This document shows, in pieces, positions 9,501 to 17,422 of a stretch of 64,000 nucleotides of DNA. The stretch spans positions 87,441 through 151,440 of the forward strand of contig SVOI01000001.1 in NCBI GenBank assembly GCA_015066465.1, given 5' to 3'. Source of the stretch: Oscillospiraceae bacterium. GTDB lineage: Bacteria; Bacillota; Clostridia; Oscillospirales; Acutalibacteraceae. The position numbers and the translations under genes were made by a program. How positions within the stretch are numbered: position 1 is the stretch's first letter; every line of letters starts with the position of its first letter. The notes under the pieces are model-generated. The model ran no database searches, was not told the DNA's origin, and saw nothing but the letters and a program-made list of their open reading frames with translations.

Positions 9501-10691
9501 GATTTACCTGAAGAAGAGCAGGAGACTATAACTAAACTCGCAGAAAACCTTAGTACAGCAGTAAACGGAATCAAGGTAAAGGCAGATTATTCAGAGTTCG
9601 AAAAGGTTCTTGAAGAAGCTGAAACGCTCCTTAATAATGGCACAAAATATACAGGTGATACAATGCAGGCATTTTTATCAGCATTAACAAATGCAAAAAA
9701 TGTTAATGATGATTTGTCTGAGGATGATCAGAGTATTATTGATGATGCCTGTGTAGCATTAAAGACAGCAAAAGATGGTTTGGTTGAAGCAGCAGATACA
9801 GATGATTATGAAGATATAATGACAGAGGCTGACAAAATAATTTCTGAGGGTAACGAAAATGGTCGTTATGACGATGATATCTGGAATGACTTTGTCAGTG
9901 AGGTAACTGATGCTAAAGAAACAGTTGGTGACGATTTTGACAATATTCCAAAGACAGAGCAAGAAAATGTTGATAAGTTTACCGAGAGCCTTACAGAAAC
10001 TGTAACAGAGGTTAAAAATAATCGTCACATTATTGTTAAGTTCCAGACTGAAAAGGGCGAAATAATTAAATTATATCGATTAAAGTCAGATGAAAGCAAA
10101 ACTATTGGTGAACTCGAGGCTTTACCTGAAGCACCAGAAAATACAGCATTTAAAAAATATACAGGCTGGCTTTATGCTGATAAGACAGAAATGTCTTCAG
10201 ATGATTTGATTACTGCTGATATTACTTTATATTATATTGAAGAGGAAATAAAAATCGTAGTTTCAGAAGAAAGCGGGGCTTTCATTAATGAAGAAAACGA
10301 CTTCTTCAAAGGATTAAAGCACGGCACTACTGTAGAGAATCTTTTATCAGCGTTAGAAAATGACCTTGACTATATCGTTGTAAGAGATAAAGACGGCAAT
10401 ATAGTTGAAAATACGGCTTTTATTGCAACTGGTATGACAGTAGAACTCATTTCAAAAGCTGAAAAAACAGTTAAAAATGAGGTTTTAACAGTTGTAGTAG
10501 AAGGTGATATTAACGGCGACGGTCTTGTTAATGACGATGACTTTAACAAGTCAATAGATATGTGCCTTAAGAACACCAGCTATTCTGAAACAGAAAAGGC
10601 GTATTTTGATGCCAATGACGTTGACGACGATGGCGTGCTTGATGCACTTGACCTTTTCTATATAAGCGATATGCGCTTTGGTAACAGATAA
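6525..10691 (+). CDS. Large secreted-type protein with FIVAR-like repeats and C-terminal dockerin
   Basis: A 1388-residue acidic protein. Residues 1-700 hold two related modules, each a beta-rich block followed by a helical part with 'YTQSEVDS..' (about 260) and 'YYTQTEVDS..' (about 628), then 'LADYTDYY' / 'LADYTEFN' and 'QQDVVDEATAQL' / 'QQNVVDEATKQL'. Residues ~720-1170 are tandem FIVAR-like helical repeats ('KADYTAFNKAMESAE', 'KADYSEFEKVLEEAE'). An InlB-like beta segment ('KYTGWLYADKTE') follows near 1200. The last ~65 residues are a dockerin-type pair of calcium loops ('DINGDGLVNDDDF', 'DVDDDGVLDALDL'). The open frame starts at ATG 6525, inside what should be the signal peptide. Initiation there would leave a poor export signal. 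The true start is probably 6477, blocked by TGA. The function is unknown; a cell-surface or extracellular role is inferred. Confidence 0.8.
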   Translation: MCSSIPFFMTTGNAAYFTDGSEWERTNSDYGKIDAKVTNTDYKFMQTEDNQEFTFNQHLSLEKAAGEAYARFNSLTLYTGGTNTDASLKVEEYPEKITTNGTGELLNKMNFTYSWSADNDNAADVGVSNGDIRAHDLRGTVVDLSGCPDYQWDCALSFVVVHPEDEPFGEIKTNYYWDFNWTYADVGLMGSRTTRQVRFATDIVITDVRELRNKIDEFKTQIEDYENGNSQNLDESRYLKLKKFVNAVPSDMLNGNKFYTQSEVDSMYAYITETVEGLADYTDYYQIRSKISKITEKSGDNYIYGNGYTKESLDEVSSELSKIDSALNKSLLLAQQDVVDEATAQLKGLLSKLVAKSVYQADTSGSKTDDVFDTCVDGPDADMGKQDGTEMNFHLNATAYKFIQIYDDEVFNVHQEIYASSRHNTIGRTFPYVESFTFDESVCVTDCFYRVDGAVNNTTAFLSRVLAGSLSDHENGNKEFNQWKYVARDTIYDGSAGESSRSMTSDGLIKRIEIGGSGAEGFGSRYGYWADADILFKGDGADVASAEENLSFIWRLQTNDDDTSSDTFHLHLPVSVLVTDARDLVKLYDELKELEGDEEERLKYTESSINAVTPALAVIPEDLIYGGKYYTQTEVDSYYNQLASTKESLELLADYTEFNKAYEEALTRNNDDAKYEPTAFSSYMATVEYINANLDRRLGETQQNVVDEATKQLNDLMVILEQNAFCDYSKLDYLIEYAESKFPEYTSQENYSEEIYAAMMESLNNAKAVDREMVKGVDGANQQIIDAATEELLYAIYYDYFDSASKDIIKNNNEDENGNKVYLDEEFEKFKEEYAEITSELEKNVADETTSNHDDFEKATTDLSNSHTKLEEAKFVDLTDIKNAIEDAKELTNDGFTDSSWNNLQDKIKEAEDLVATNPVQGENGSGTIQVEKAIEAITDAQNKLKKKADYTAFNKAMESAEAIINDTETVYTNSSKNAVLEAYDAAEKLDKDLPEEEQETITKLAENLSTAVNGIKVKADYSEFEKVLEEAETLLNNGTKYTGDTMQAFLSALTNAKNVNDDLSEDDQSIIDDACVALKTAKDGLVEAADTDDYEDIMTEADKIISEGNENGRYDDDIWNDFVSEVTDAKETVGDDFDNIPKTEQENVDKFTESLTETVTEVKNNRHIIVKFQTEKGEIIKLYRLKSDESKTIGELEALPEAPENTAFKKYTGWLYADKTEMSSDDLITADITLYYIEEEIKIVVSEESGAFINEENDFFKGLKHGTTVENLLSALENDLDYIVVRDKDGNIVENTAFIATGMTVELISKAEKTVKNEVLTVVVEGDINGDGLVNDDDFNKSIDMCLKNTSYSETEKAYFDANDVDDDGVLDALDLFYISDMRFGNR

Positions 10692-10696
10692 ATAAT

Positions 10697-10989
10697 AAAA
10701 GGGGCTGTAAAAAAAGCGCAGACCGCATAAACTATATAGATCAAGGGGTTCCTACAGTGCAGATAGCTGTAAGAACCCCTATAAATTATCAAAAAACTAA
10801 AATTGCAAAATTTTTTCGTTTTATGCTACAAACAAATCTCACCACTCGACGTACCTATGTACGCCTTCGGGCAAGCAAAAACAAGACTGAGGCCTTGTTT
10901 TTGTTCGATTTGTCCGTTCTGCATCTTTTTTTCCTATCCCCTAAAAAGAGGCTGTAAAAAAACTTAGCGTTTTTTTACAGCCCCTTTTT
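10697..10989. repeat. Noncoding element with nested inverted repeats
   Basis: The ends are inverted copies of AAAAGGGGCTGTAAAAAAA (10697-10715 and 10970-10988). Inside are three hairpins: AGGGGTTCCTACAG/CTGTAAGAACCCCT (10744-10780), CGTAC-CTAT-GTACG (about 10850), and CAAAAACAAG/CTTGTTTTTG (10876-10903). It fills most of the 424-base space between the FIVAR/dockerin gene and malQ. No convincing gene is present; the 66-codon frame here has no ribosome binding site and crosses the hairpins. It may be a MITE-like repeat or a composite terminator. Confidence 0.5.
10950..10989 (+). terminator. Intrinsic terminator upstream of malQ
   Basis: A 13-bp perfect stem, GGCTGTAAAAAAA / TTTTTTTACAGCC, with loop CTTAGCG, followed by CCTTTTTCTTT. 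The right arm doubles as one end of the larger inverted repeat. Confidence 0.75.
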
Positions 10990-11049
10990 CTTTGTTCAAT
11001 TCGCATAAATTTACAGGTGTATTTTAGGCGTGTGAAAGTTTATTATTTC

Positions 11050-11079
11050 TTTACAAATAAGTAATTGTTATGCTATAAT
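11050..11079 (+). promoter_or_regulatory. Sigma-A promoter for malQ
   Basis: TTTACA (11050-11055), an 18-base spacer and TATAAT (11074-11079). The transcript start near 11086 means the in-frame TTG at 11065 cannot be the malQ start. Confidence 0.75.
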
Positions 11080-11115
11080 ATATCTTGTATAATTATGTAT
11101 TGGAGTGCATCCAGT

Positions 11116-12558
11116 TTGGAAAGAAAAAGTGGTGTGTTAATGCACATTTCTTCTCTTTGGGGAGAATATTCAAGTGGTAGCTTCGGTAAAGAAGCTTTCG
11201 AGTTTGTAGATTTTTTAAAACAGAGTGGTTTTTCATATTGGCAGGTATTGCCTTTTGTTATTCCTGATGAATGCAACTCGCCTTATAAATCATATTCTAC
11301 ATTCGGCGGTAATCCATATTTTGTTAATTTAGACAGCCTTTTTGATGAGGGTCTTTTATCTTCTGAAGATATAGAAAAAGCAAAGCAGGGAACACCATAT
11401 TACTGCGAGTTTGACAGATTAAAAACAGAGAGACTTCTGCTTCTTATCAAGGCTTCAAAAAATGTGAATGCAGAATTAAAAGCGAAAATCGAAAAATTTA
11501 TAGAAGAAAATACACATATAAAAGAATTCTGTAAGTTTATGGCACTCAAAACTGCTAACAACGAAAAAGAATGGACAGAGTGGACTATAAAAGAATATAG
11601 TGGCGAAATTTATTTTGGCTGGTGCTTTATTCAATATGAATTTTTCACTCAATGGGCAAAGGTTAAAAAATATGCCAATGAAAACGGTATAAGCATAATT
11701 GGTGATATTCCGATTTACGTTTCATTTGACAGTGCCGATGTTTACTATAATAAAAAGATGTTTTTGATGGATGAAGAAAACCATCTTACAGACGTAGCAG
11801 GCGTTCCACCAGATTATTTTTCTGCTGATGGTCAGTTGTGGGGTAATCCGCTTTATGACTGGGCAGAAATGGAAAAAGACGGCTTTAGTTGGTGGAAGGA
11901 GCGTATTTCATTTGCGTTAGAGCTTTTTGATGGTGTAAGAATTGACCATTTCAGAGGCTTTGAGAGCTTCTGGGCAGTTAAAGGTACAGAAAAAACTGCT
12001 AAAAATGGCAAATGGGTTAAAGGCCCTGGTATGAAGCTTATTAAAGTGTTTAACGAAGTTAAAGGCGATAAGTTAATTATTGCAGAAGACTTAGGTGATA
12101 TTACAGAAGACGTAATAAAGCTTGTGAATGACAGTGGCTTCCCTGGAATGAGAGTATTCCAGTTTGGATTCCTTTCAATGTGGGATACGCCTCACAGACC
12201 ATATAACTACATAAATAACAGTGTTGCTTATTCAGGCACACACGATAATAACACCCTTTTAGGCTATCTTTGGGAAACTCCTGAAGATATGAAAAGAAAG
12301 GTTATGCAATATTGTTCTTGTAATTATGACCGTTGGAATGAAGATGGTTGTAAAGCGATAATTAAAACCATTATGGCAAGTAATGCAGGTCTCACAATAT
12401 TTCCTATACAGGATTTATTAGGCTATGGCTCTGACACTCGCCTTAATGTTCCCGGTAGAGCGGATGGTAACTGGCTTTACAGAGTTACAAAAGAGCAGGT
12501 TAATAATATTAACAAGCAAGAATACAGAGAAATGAATGAATTATTCGGTAGGGTTTAA
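11116..12558 (+). CDS. malQ: 4-alpha-glucanotransferase (amylomaltase, GH77)
   Basis: This cytoplasmic GH77 enzyme transfers alpha-1,4-glucan segments between maltooligosaccharides and releases glucose. Family marks seen are the N-terminal 'RKSGVLMHISSLWG', 'FGGNPYFVNLD', 'GDIPIYVSFDSADVY', 'GVRIDHFRGFESFW' (Asp nucleophile), 'IIAEDLGDIT' (Glu acid/base) and 'YSGTHDNNT' (third Asp). The length of 480 residues is normal for the bacterial family. The start chosen is TTG 11116, giving MERKSGVLMHIS as in homologues, with a GGAG site 10 bases upstream. The frame opens further upstream, but that part overlaps the promoter. It is followed after one base by a HAD phosphatase, so the two form a short operon. 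Confidence 0.93.
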   Translation: MERKSGVLMHISSLWGEYSSGSFGKEAFEFVDFLKQSGFSYWQVLPFVIPDECNSPYKSYSTFGGNPYFVNLDSLFDEGLLSSEDIEKAKQGTPYYCEFDRLKTERLLLLIKASKNVNAELKAKIEKFIEENTHIKEFCKFMALKTANNEKEWTEWTIKEYSGEIYFGWCFIQYEFFTQWAKVKKYANENGISIIGDIPIYVSFDSADVYYNKKMFLMDEENHLTDVAGVPPDYFSADGQLWGNPLYDWAEMEKDGFSWWKERISFALELFDGVRIDHFRGFESFWAVKGTEKTAKNGKWVKGPGMKLIKVFNEVKGDKLIIAEDLGDITEDVIKLVNDSGFPGMRVFQFGFLSMWDTPHRPYNYINNSVAYSGTHDNNTLLGYLWETPEDMKRKVMQYCSCNYDRWNEDGCKAIIKTIMASNAGLTIFPIQDLLGYGSDTRLNVPGRADGNWLYRVTKEQVNNINKQEYREMNELFGRV

Positions 12559-12559
12559 A

Positions 12560-13345
12560 ATGAGCAATTTAAAAGATATTACACTTTTTTTACTTGATAT
12601 GGATGGCACAGTAAATTTGGGCTATGACCCGATAGATGGTGCAAAAGAATTTTTAGAAACATTATTAGAGCAAGGTAAAAACTTTATTTTCTTGACAAAT
12701 AATTCTTCAAAGAATGCAAATGATTATGTCGAGAAAATGAAAAAATTAGGCTTCCCTTGTGAAAAAGAAAATGTTTTCACTTCAGGTATGGCAGCGGGAA
12801 TGTTTTTAAGAGATAATAAAAAAGGCAAAAAGGTTTATGTTTGCGGAACAGAATCTTTAAAAAACGAGCTTCTTAAGTATGATATTAATATAGTTGAAGA
12901 AGATGCTGATTTAGTTCTTTTAGGTTACGACACAGAATTAGATTACAAAAAAATCAGAAAAGTGTGCGACTTTTTAGATGCAGGGGCAGAATATTATGCA
13001 ACTAATATTGATATGGTTTGCCCTATTGAAGACGGCAGATATTTACCAGACTGTGGTAGCTTTGCAGATATGTTCGAAAATGCTGTAAAAAGAAGACCTA
13101 TATTTTTAGGTAAACCAGACAGAACTATGATAGATATTTTACAAAAAGAAACTAATACTCCTTACGAAAATATCGCAATGGTTGGTGACAGACTTTACAC
13201 TGACGTAAAAACTGGTGTGAATGCGGGTGTTACGTCAATTCTTGTAATGTCTGGTGAAACAGATGAAGAAATTTTAAAAAATTCAGACGTTGAGCCTACT
13301 TATATATTTGACTCAGTAAAAAATATTTTAGAAGAAATTAAGTAA
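12560..13345 (+). CDS. HAD-IIA family hydrolase (NagD-like sugar/nitrophenyl phosphatase)
   Basis: A 261-residue HAD-superfamily phosphatase. It has motif I 'DMDGTVNLG', motif II 'FLTNNSS', a C2-type cap region, motif III lysine in 'LGKPDRTM' and motif IV 'MVGDRLYTDVKTG'. This pattern is that of the NagD/AraL/4-nitrophenylphosphatase group, which dephosphorylates small phosphorylated metabolites in the cytosol. ATG 12560 begins one base after the malQ stop, preceded by a GGTAGGG site; the in-frame ATG at 12536 has no such site. Position behind malQ suggests a sugar phosphate substrate, but this is inferred. Confidence 0.9.
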   Translation: MSNLKDITLFLLDMDGTVNLGYDPIDGAKEFLETLLEQGKNFIFLTNNSSKNANDYVEKMKKLGFPCEKENVFTSGMAAGMFLRDNKKGKKVYVCGTESLKNELLKYDINIVEEDADLVLLGYDTELDYKKIRKVCDFLDAGAEYYATNIDMVCPIEDGRYLPDCGSFADMFENAVKRRPIFLGKPDRTMIDILQKETNTPYENIAMVGDRLYTDVKTGVNAGVTSILVMSGETDEEILKNSDVEPTYIFDSVKNILEEIK

Positions 13346-13363
13346 TAATAAAGGAGAGTAAAA

Positions 13364-14374
13364 ATGAAAAAGAAAATTTTAGCGTTAGCGTTAGTTCTTT
13401 CAGTTTTAGTGTCTGTTTTCTCAATCGCTATTACTACAAATGCCGCAAGTGCTTTGTGGGGCGACGCTAATGGTGACGGTAAGGTTACCACAAGTGATGC
13501 ACTTATTGTTTTAAGAGTTGCAGCTGGTATTGAAGATAATCTTTCAGCTGAAGCAAGAAGACTTTGTGACGTTAATGAAGATGGGTTTATAACTCTTTTT
13601 GATGCAAGAAAAATTTTAAGAAGTGCCGCAGGTCTTATAAATCTTCAGCCAACAGGCGCTTTCAGTGGCTTTAATGGTGGCGGTATTTTTGAAACAAAGG
13701 AAGAGCTCGTTTCATATTTCAACAAAAACTTAAATAGAATTAAAGAAGAAAAATTCGGCTTTACCAAAACAAGTGACGTTGAAATGAAGAAGTTTGAATT
13801 CAAAGAAGCATCGTTTTTAGGTGTTGTAACTGAAAACACTGATGAAATAATACAGGGCATTTTCTCAACTGTTGGTAGTCAGAAGGAAGAAGACCTTTAC
13901 GTAGTTCAGGGTACAAGTTCAACAAATAAAATAAACGTTGAGGGTCAGAATTATGTTTCTGCACTTAGCGTTGCAGACGTTTACGGTGCAACTGCGAAAT
14001 ATGATGCAAACCGTCAGAATGGTGTTATTACAATTTCTATTGCATTACCAGATGCTGAAAAGAGCGAGGTTTTAGATTCAGCTTACGGTAAGGTGTTTAA
14101 TTCAGAAAATCTTTTAGGTGCAACTGAAACAACACTTAACACAATTCTTTCGGGTGTTGCAGATGGAACTGAAGTAGTTCACTATAAAAATGCAGTTTTA
14201 ACAGCTGAGTTTGACGTTAATACAGCTGAAGTTTTAAAATATTCAATCAGTTATGAAACAACTGTTTATATCGCCAGTGCACAAACAAAGAAGCTATTTA
14301 CTCTTAAAGAGGTTAATTATCAGACAGTAAATACTGTAGATTATATCGATTTTACTCATCCTATTCAAAAATAA
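13364..14374 (+). CDS. Secreted protein with N-terminal dockerin-type domain
   Basis: A 336-residue protein with a clear signal peptide (MKKKILALALVLSVLVSVFS, cleavage near 'NAASA'). Directly after it comes a two-loop dockerin-type domain: 'GDANGDGKVTTSDALIVLR' and 'CDVNEDGFITLFDARKILR' (about residues 30-90). The remaining ~240 residues are predicted beta-rich and resemble nothing I can name. An AAAGGAG site lies 6-8 bases before the ATG. Dockerins bind cohesins in cellulosomes, but single dockerins in gut Clostridia are often found on proteins with no cellulosome role, and no cohesin or scaffoldin is visible in this window. It sits between the HAD gene and glpK. Confidence 0.85.
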   Translation: MKKKILALALVLSVLVSVFSIAITTNAASALWGDANGDGKVTTSDALIVLRVAAGIEDNLSAEARRLCDVNEDGFITLFDARKILRSAAGLINLQPTGAFSGFNGGGIFETKEELVSYFNKNLNRIKEEKFGFTKTSDVEMKKFEFKEASFLGVVTENTDEIIQGIFSTVGSQKEEDLYVVQGTSSTNKINVEGQNYVSALSVADVYGATAKYDANRQNGVITISIALPDAEKSEVLDSAYGKVFNSENLLGATETTLNTILSGVADGTEVVHYKNAVLTAEFDVNTAEVLKYSISYETTVYIASAQTKKLFTLKEVNYQTVNTVDYIDFTHPIQK

Positions 14375-14398
14375 TTAAAAGAGAAACAGGTGAAAAGT

Positions 14399-15904
14399 AT
14401 GAAAAAATACATTTTAGCACTTGACCAGGGCACTACTTCTTCAAGAACAATCGTTTTTGATAAAAGAGGTAACATTGTTTCAAAAGCACAATTTGAATTT
14501 ACTCAGATTTATCCAAAAAGTGGCTGGGTTGAACACGACCCTTATGAAATCTGGGAAAGTCAGCTTCACTCATTACAGGTTGCTTTGCAGAATGGTAATA
14601 TAAAGGCAGAAGAAATTGCGGCTATTGGTATTACTAACCAGCGTGAAACAACTATTTGTTGGGAAAGAGATACAGGTAAACCTGTTTATAATGCTATTGT
14701 GTGGCAGTGCAGAAGAACTGCACCTATTTGCGAAAAGCTTAAAGAAATGGGTCTTGAGCCTTACGTAAAAGAGCACACAGGTCTTTTAATTGATGCATAC
14801 TTTTCAGCAACAAAAATCAAGTGGATTTTAGATAACGTTCCAGAGGCAAGAACTCTTGCTAATGAAAATAAACTTTGCTTCGGTACAGTTGAAACCTGGC
14901 TTATCTGGAACCTTACAAATAAACAAGTGCACGTTACTGATTACAGTAACGCTTCACGTACAATGCTTTTTGATATTGAAAAATTAGAGTGGGATGAAAC
15001 GCTTTGCAACAAATTAGGCATTCCTATGAGTATGCTCCCAGAAGTAAAAGAGTCAAGTGCCATTTATGGCGAAATTGCTGATAACTTACCAGGACTCTCA
15101 GAGCTCAAAGGCATTCCAATCGGCGGTGCAATAGGTGACCAGCAGTCTGCACTTTTTGGTCAGGCTTGTTTTAATGCGGGTCAGGCTAAAAATACTTATG
15201 GTACTGGTTGCTTCCTTCTTATGAATACAGGTGAAAAAAGAGTACGCTCAAAAAATCAGCTTATTGAAGGTATTGCCTGGGGATTAAATGGTAAAGTTAC
15301 CTATGACTTAGAGGGTAGTGCATTTAATGCGGGTTCAGTTATCAAATGGCTTCGTGACGAGCTTCGTATGATTTCTGAGCCATCTGAATGTGACTTTTTA
15401 GCAGAAAGTGTAGAAGATTCAAATGGAATTTATTTAGTTCCAGCCTTTACAGGACTTGGTGCACCTTATTGGGATATGTATGCACGTGGTTGTATTGTTG
15501 GTTTAACACGTGGCACTAATCGTGCACATTTTGCACGAGCAGTTCTTGAAAGTATCACGTATCAGGTTACCGATTTAATTGAAGCTATGGCAAAGGATAG
15601 CGAAATGATTATTTCAGAAATCCGTGTTGATGGCGGTGCTTCTGTAAGTAACGTAATGCTTCAGATTCAGGCGGATATGGCTGGTGCTAAGGTTAACAGA
15701 CCAAAGCTTGTTGAAACAACTGCTTTAGGTGCTGCCTATATGGCGGGTCTTGCAGTTGGCTTCTGGAACAGTCTTGAAGAGATTGAAACTGATAGAGAAG
15801 TTGACAGAATTTTCATTCCAAATGTAAATACCGAAAAACGTGAAAAAATGCTTAAGGGATGGCATAAGGCAGTTCGTTGCTCAATGAATTGGGAAGAGGC
15901 TTGA
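14399..15904 (+). CDS. glpK: Glycerol kinase
   Basis: This FGGY-family kinase phosphorylates glycerol with ATP to glycerol 3-phosphate. At 501 residues its length is that of typical GlpK. Diagnostic stretches are '[18 protein letters not shown]' at the N-terminus, '[19 protein letters not shown]', 'IVWQCRRTA', '[11 protein letters not shown]', '[13 protein letters not shown]', '[14 protein letters not shown]' and the C-terminal ATP-site motif '[13 protein letters not shown]'. ATG 14399 is preferred over the in-frame GTG 14390, since AGGTG at 14387-14391 serves as its ribosome binding site. No glycerol facilitator or glycerol 3-phosphate dehydrogenase gene is adjacent. It follows the dockerin protein by 24 bases and may share its transcript. 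Confidence 0.96.
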   Translation: MKKYILALDQGTTSSRTIVFDKRGNIVSKAQFEFTQIYPKSGWVEHDPYEIWESQLHSLQVALQNGNIKAEEIAAIGITNQRETTICWERDTGKPVYNAIVWQCRRTAPICEKLKEMGLEPYVKEHTGLLIDAYFSATKIKWILDNVPEARTLANENKLCFGTVETWLIWNLTNKQVHVTDYSNASRTMLFDIEKLEWDETLCNKLGIPMSMLPEVKESSAIYGEIADNLPGLSELKGIPIGGAIGDQQSALFGQACFNAGQAKNTYGTGCFLLMNTGEKRVRSKNQLIEGIAWGLNGKVTYDLEGSAFNAGSVIKWLRDELRMISEPSECDFLAESVEDSNGIYLVPAFTGLGAPYWDMYARGCIVGLTRGTNRAHFARAVLESITYQVTDLIEAMAKDSEMIISEIRVDGGASVSNVMLQIQADMAGAKVNRPKLVETTALGAAYMAGLAVGFWNSLEEIETDREVDRIFIPNVNTEKREKMLKGWHKAVRCSMNWEEA

Positions 15905-15960
15905 TGGTGAATTTGTGCTCTATGCCCTCTTGCTCACCCTAACTCACGTGCCCTTGCACG

Positions 15961-16062
15961 CTTCGGGGTTCGCAAAAGGTCATATAACACCAAATTCCCA
16001 CATCAATCCATATTTCAGGGAATCGTAAAATGCCAACTATCATCAAATTTGCACCTTAATCT
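15961..16062. repeat. 102-bp direct repeat, copy 1
   Basis: Begins CTTCGGGGTTCGCAAAAGG and ends near TTAATCT. Copy 2 lies at 16133-16234, the same length and differing at only a few positions (for example TATTTC versus TGTTTC). The two copies fill the 358-base space between glpK and the next gene; no gene is seen there. Confidence 0.85.
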
Positions 16063-16132
16063 ACTCTACGTGGCATAAAAAACACAAACTAAATCACAAC
16101 TAACGCATCAATCCAACCTTGATGGAGTTATG

Positions 16133-16234
16133 CTTCGGGGTTCGCAAAAGGTCATATAACACCAAATTCCCACATCAATCCATGTTTCAGGGGTTCGTAA
16201 AATGCCAACTATCATCAAATTTGCACATCAATCT
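16133..16234. repeat. 102-bp direct repeat, copy 2
   Basis: Near-identical to 15961-16062, with a start-to-start distance of 172 bases. It ends 28 bases before the gene at 16263, so it may overlap that gene's promoter region. Confidence 0.85.
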
Positions 16235-16262
16235 GTTACATATTTAATACGGAGAGTTAATA

Positions 16263-16709
16263 ATGGGAATATTTGATAAATTAAAGAATTCAAAACGAGA
16301 GATAGATAATAAGATTAATGAAGTTGAGATTCTCTCAAAAAAGAATTGTGAAACAGCTATAACTTATGCTAAAAGTTTTGATAAAGAATTTGATTATTCA
16401 AAAAACAGTATAGATGATTTAGAAGAGATTTTAGATTATTATTCAAAGGATATGGCTGAAAGTCAACCAACAGAAAATCAGATATGGAGTATGGCAGTGA
16501 TATTTGGCTCATATTTGGGAGAAGTGATGTTGAAAAACGGTCTTTCTGAAAAGGGTTATGTCTGGGGAAAAGACAGTGCTTCGGATATCCCTCTTCTAAT
16601 TAAAGGTGACGGAAATTATGTTACACCTAATGACAAAGCTTATAAGAGATTAGTTAACGGAGATGTAGATAGTATTATTTCTTTTTATGACTTTGTGATG
16701 AAAGAATAA
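16263..16709 (+). CDS. Hypothetical protein, DUF3806-like
   Basis: A 148-residue soluble acidic protein with no signal peptide. It begins with a charged helix (MGIFDKLKNSKREIDNKINE) and has a central segment 'QIWSMAVIFGSYLGEVMLKN' reminiscent of DUF3806-type small proteins that also resemble immunity proteins. I do not recognise it with certainty. A GGAG site is 8 bases upstream of the ATG. It lies alone, between the 102-bp repeats and a terminator, next to a toxin-antitoxin pair. The isolated, repeat-flanked location suggests accessory DNA. Confidence 0.7.
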   Translation: MGIFDKLKNSKREIDNKINEVEILSKKNCETAITYAKSFDKEFDYSKNSIDDLEEILDYYSKDMAESQPTENQIWSMAVIFGSYLGEVMLKNGLSEKGYVWGKDSASDIPLLIKGDGNYVTPNDKAYKRLVNGDVDSIISFYDFVMKE

Positions 16710-16736
16710 TAATTTTAATGCAAAATCAATATTCAG

Positions 16737-16762
16737 AGAGCAGATTTATTCTGCTCTTTTTT
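16737..16762 (+). terminator. Intrinsic terminator
   Basis: AGAGCAG / CTGCTCT stem, 7-base loop, then TTTTTT. Confidence 0.8.
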
Positions 16763-16774
16763 CATTACAGTGTG

Positions 16775-16808
16775 TTGACAGTGTGTGCATAAAGTGTTAT
16801 AATATGCA
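16775..16808 (+). promoter_or_regulatory. Perfect sigma-A promoter and possible operator of the dinJ-yafQ operon
   Basis: TTGACA (16775-16780), 17 bases, TATAAT (16798-16803): full consensus at optimal spacing. An inverted repeat TGCATA (16786-16791) / TATGCA (16803-16808) spans the -10 region and could be the antitoxin's operator, as expected for an autoregulated toxin-antitoxin operon. Confidence 0.8.
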
Positions 16809-16831
16809 TAGAATAAGACGGAGGTGTTTTT

Positions 16832-17104
16832 ATGGAATCAACTAATTTAAATATAAGAATTGACAAAGATATTAAAATGCAAGCAGAAAAACTTTTTGAG
16901 GCATTGGGAATCAATATGACATCTGCTGTCAATATTTTTTTAAGACAGGCAATCAGAGAAAACGGTATTCCTTTTGAAGTAAAAATAAATACTCCTAACG
17001 AAGTAACTCTTGCGGCTATTCAGGAGGGAAAAGCGATTATAAATGATAAAACCTCAGTAGGATATAACAATATGGCAGATTTAAGGGCGGCACTTGAATC
17101 ATGA
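16832..17104 (+). CDS. dinJ: RelB/DinJ family antitoxin
   Basis: A 90-residue antitoxin. The N-terminal 'STNLNIRIDKDIKMQAEKLFEALGINMTS' stretch (quoted in part) is the ribbon-helix-helix DNA-binding region of DinJ, followed by 'AVNIFLRQAI' and 'GIPFEVKI', all strongly conserved in the RelB/DinJ family. The C-terminal part would wrap the toxin. A GGAGGTG site lies a few bases upstream of the ATG. The stop overlaps the start of the toxin gene (ATGA), giving coupled translation. It is expected to repress the operon from the palindrome around 16790-16808. Confidence 0.95.
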   Translation: MESTNLNIRIDKDIKMQAEKLFEALGINMTSAVNIFLRQAIRENGIPFEVKINTPNEVTLAAIQEGKAIINDKTSVGYNNMADLRAALES

Positions 17105-17379
17105 AATACGAGGTAAAATTTACAACCCAATTCAAGAAAGATTTAAAGCTTGCTAAAAAGCAGGGAAAAGATACAGAAAAACTTTTCGAAGTTATTGAAA
17201 AACTTGCTAATGGTGAAGTTCTTGAAGAAAAATATCGAGACCATGATTTAACAGGAAATTATAAAGGTTGTCGTGAATGCCACGTTGAATCTGATTGGTT
17301 GCTCGTATATGAAGTTGCTGATGATGTACTTGTTTTAATGCTTTATAGGGTAGGAAGTCATTCGGAATTATTCAGATAA
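17101..17379 (+). CDS. yafQ: YafQ family mRNA interferase toxin
   Basis: A 92-residue RelE-superfamily endoribonuclease of the YafQ type, which cleaves mRNA on the ribosome. The residues known to matter in E. coli YafQ all have counterparts: His48, His61, Asp65, Trp66, His87 and Phe91, in the segments 'YRDHDL', 'CRECHVESDWLLVY' and 'GSHSELF'. It is therefore probably active. It is coupled to dinJ by a 4-base overlap and followed by a strong terminator, so the operon contains only these two genes. Confidence 0.95.
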   Translation: MKYEVKFTTQFKKDLKLAKKQGKDTEKLFEVIEKLANGEVLEEKYRDHDLTGNYKGCRECHVESDWLLVYEVADDVLVLMLYRVGSHSELFR

Positions 17380-17422
17380 TGTCAATCTATGTTTGAGTGG
17401 CGATTTTAAATTTTAATAATAC

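Noticed and set aside
10757..10957. 66-codon plus-strand frame before malQ
   Set aside because: It crosses two hairpins, lacks a ribosome binding site and resembles no protein.
11065..11115. Longer malQ N-terminus from TTG 11065
   Set aside because: The extra codons overlap the TATAAT box, so they cannot be transcribed from that promoter.
16263..16709. Immunity protein of a polymorphic toxin locus
   Set aside because: No toxin gene with a variable C-terminus lies next to it. The resemblance is too weak to claim.
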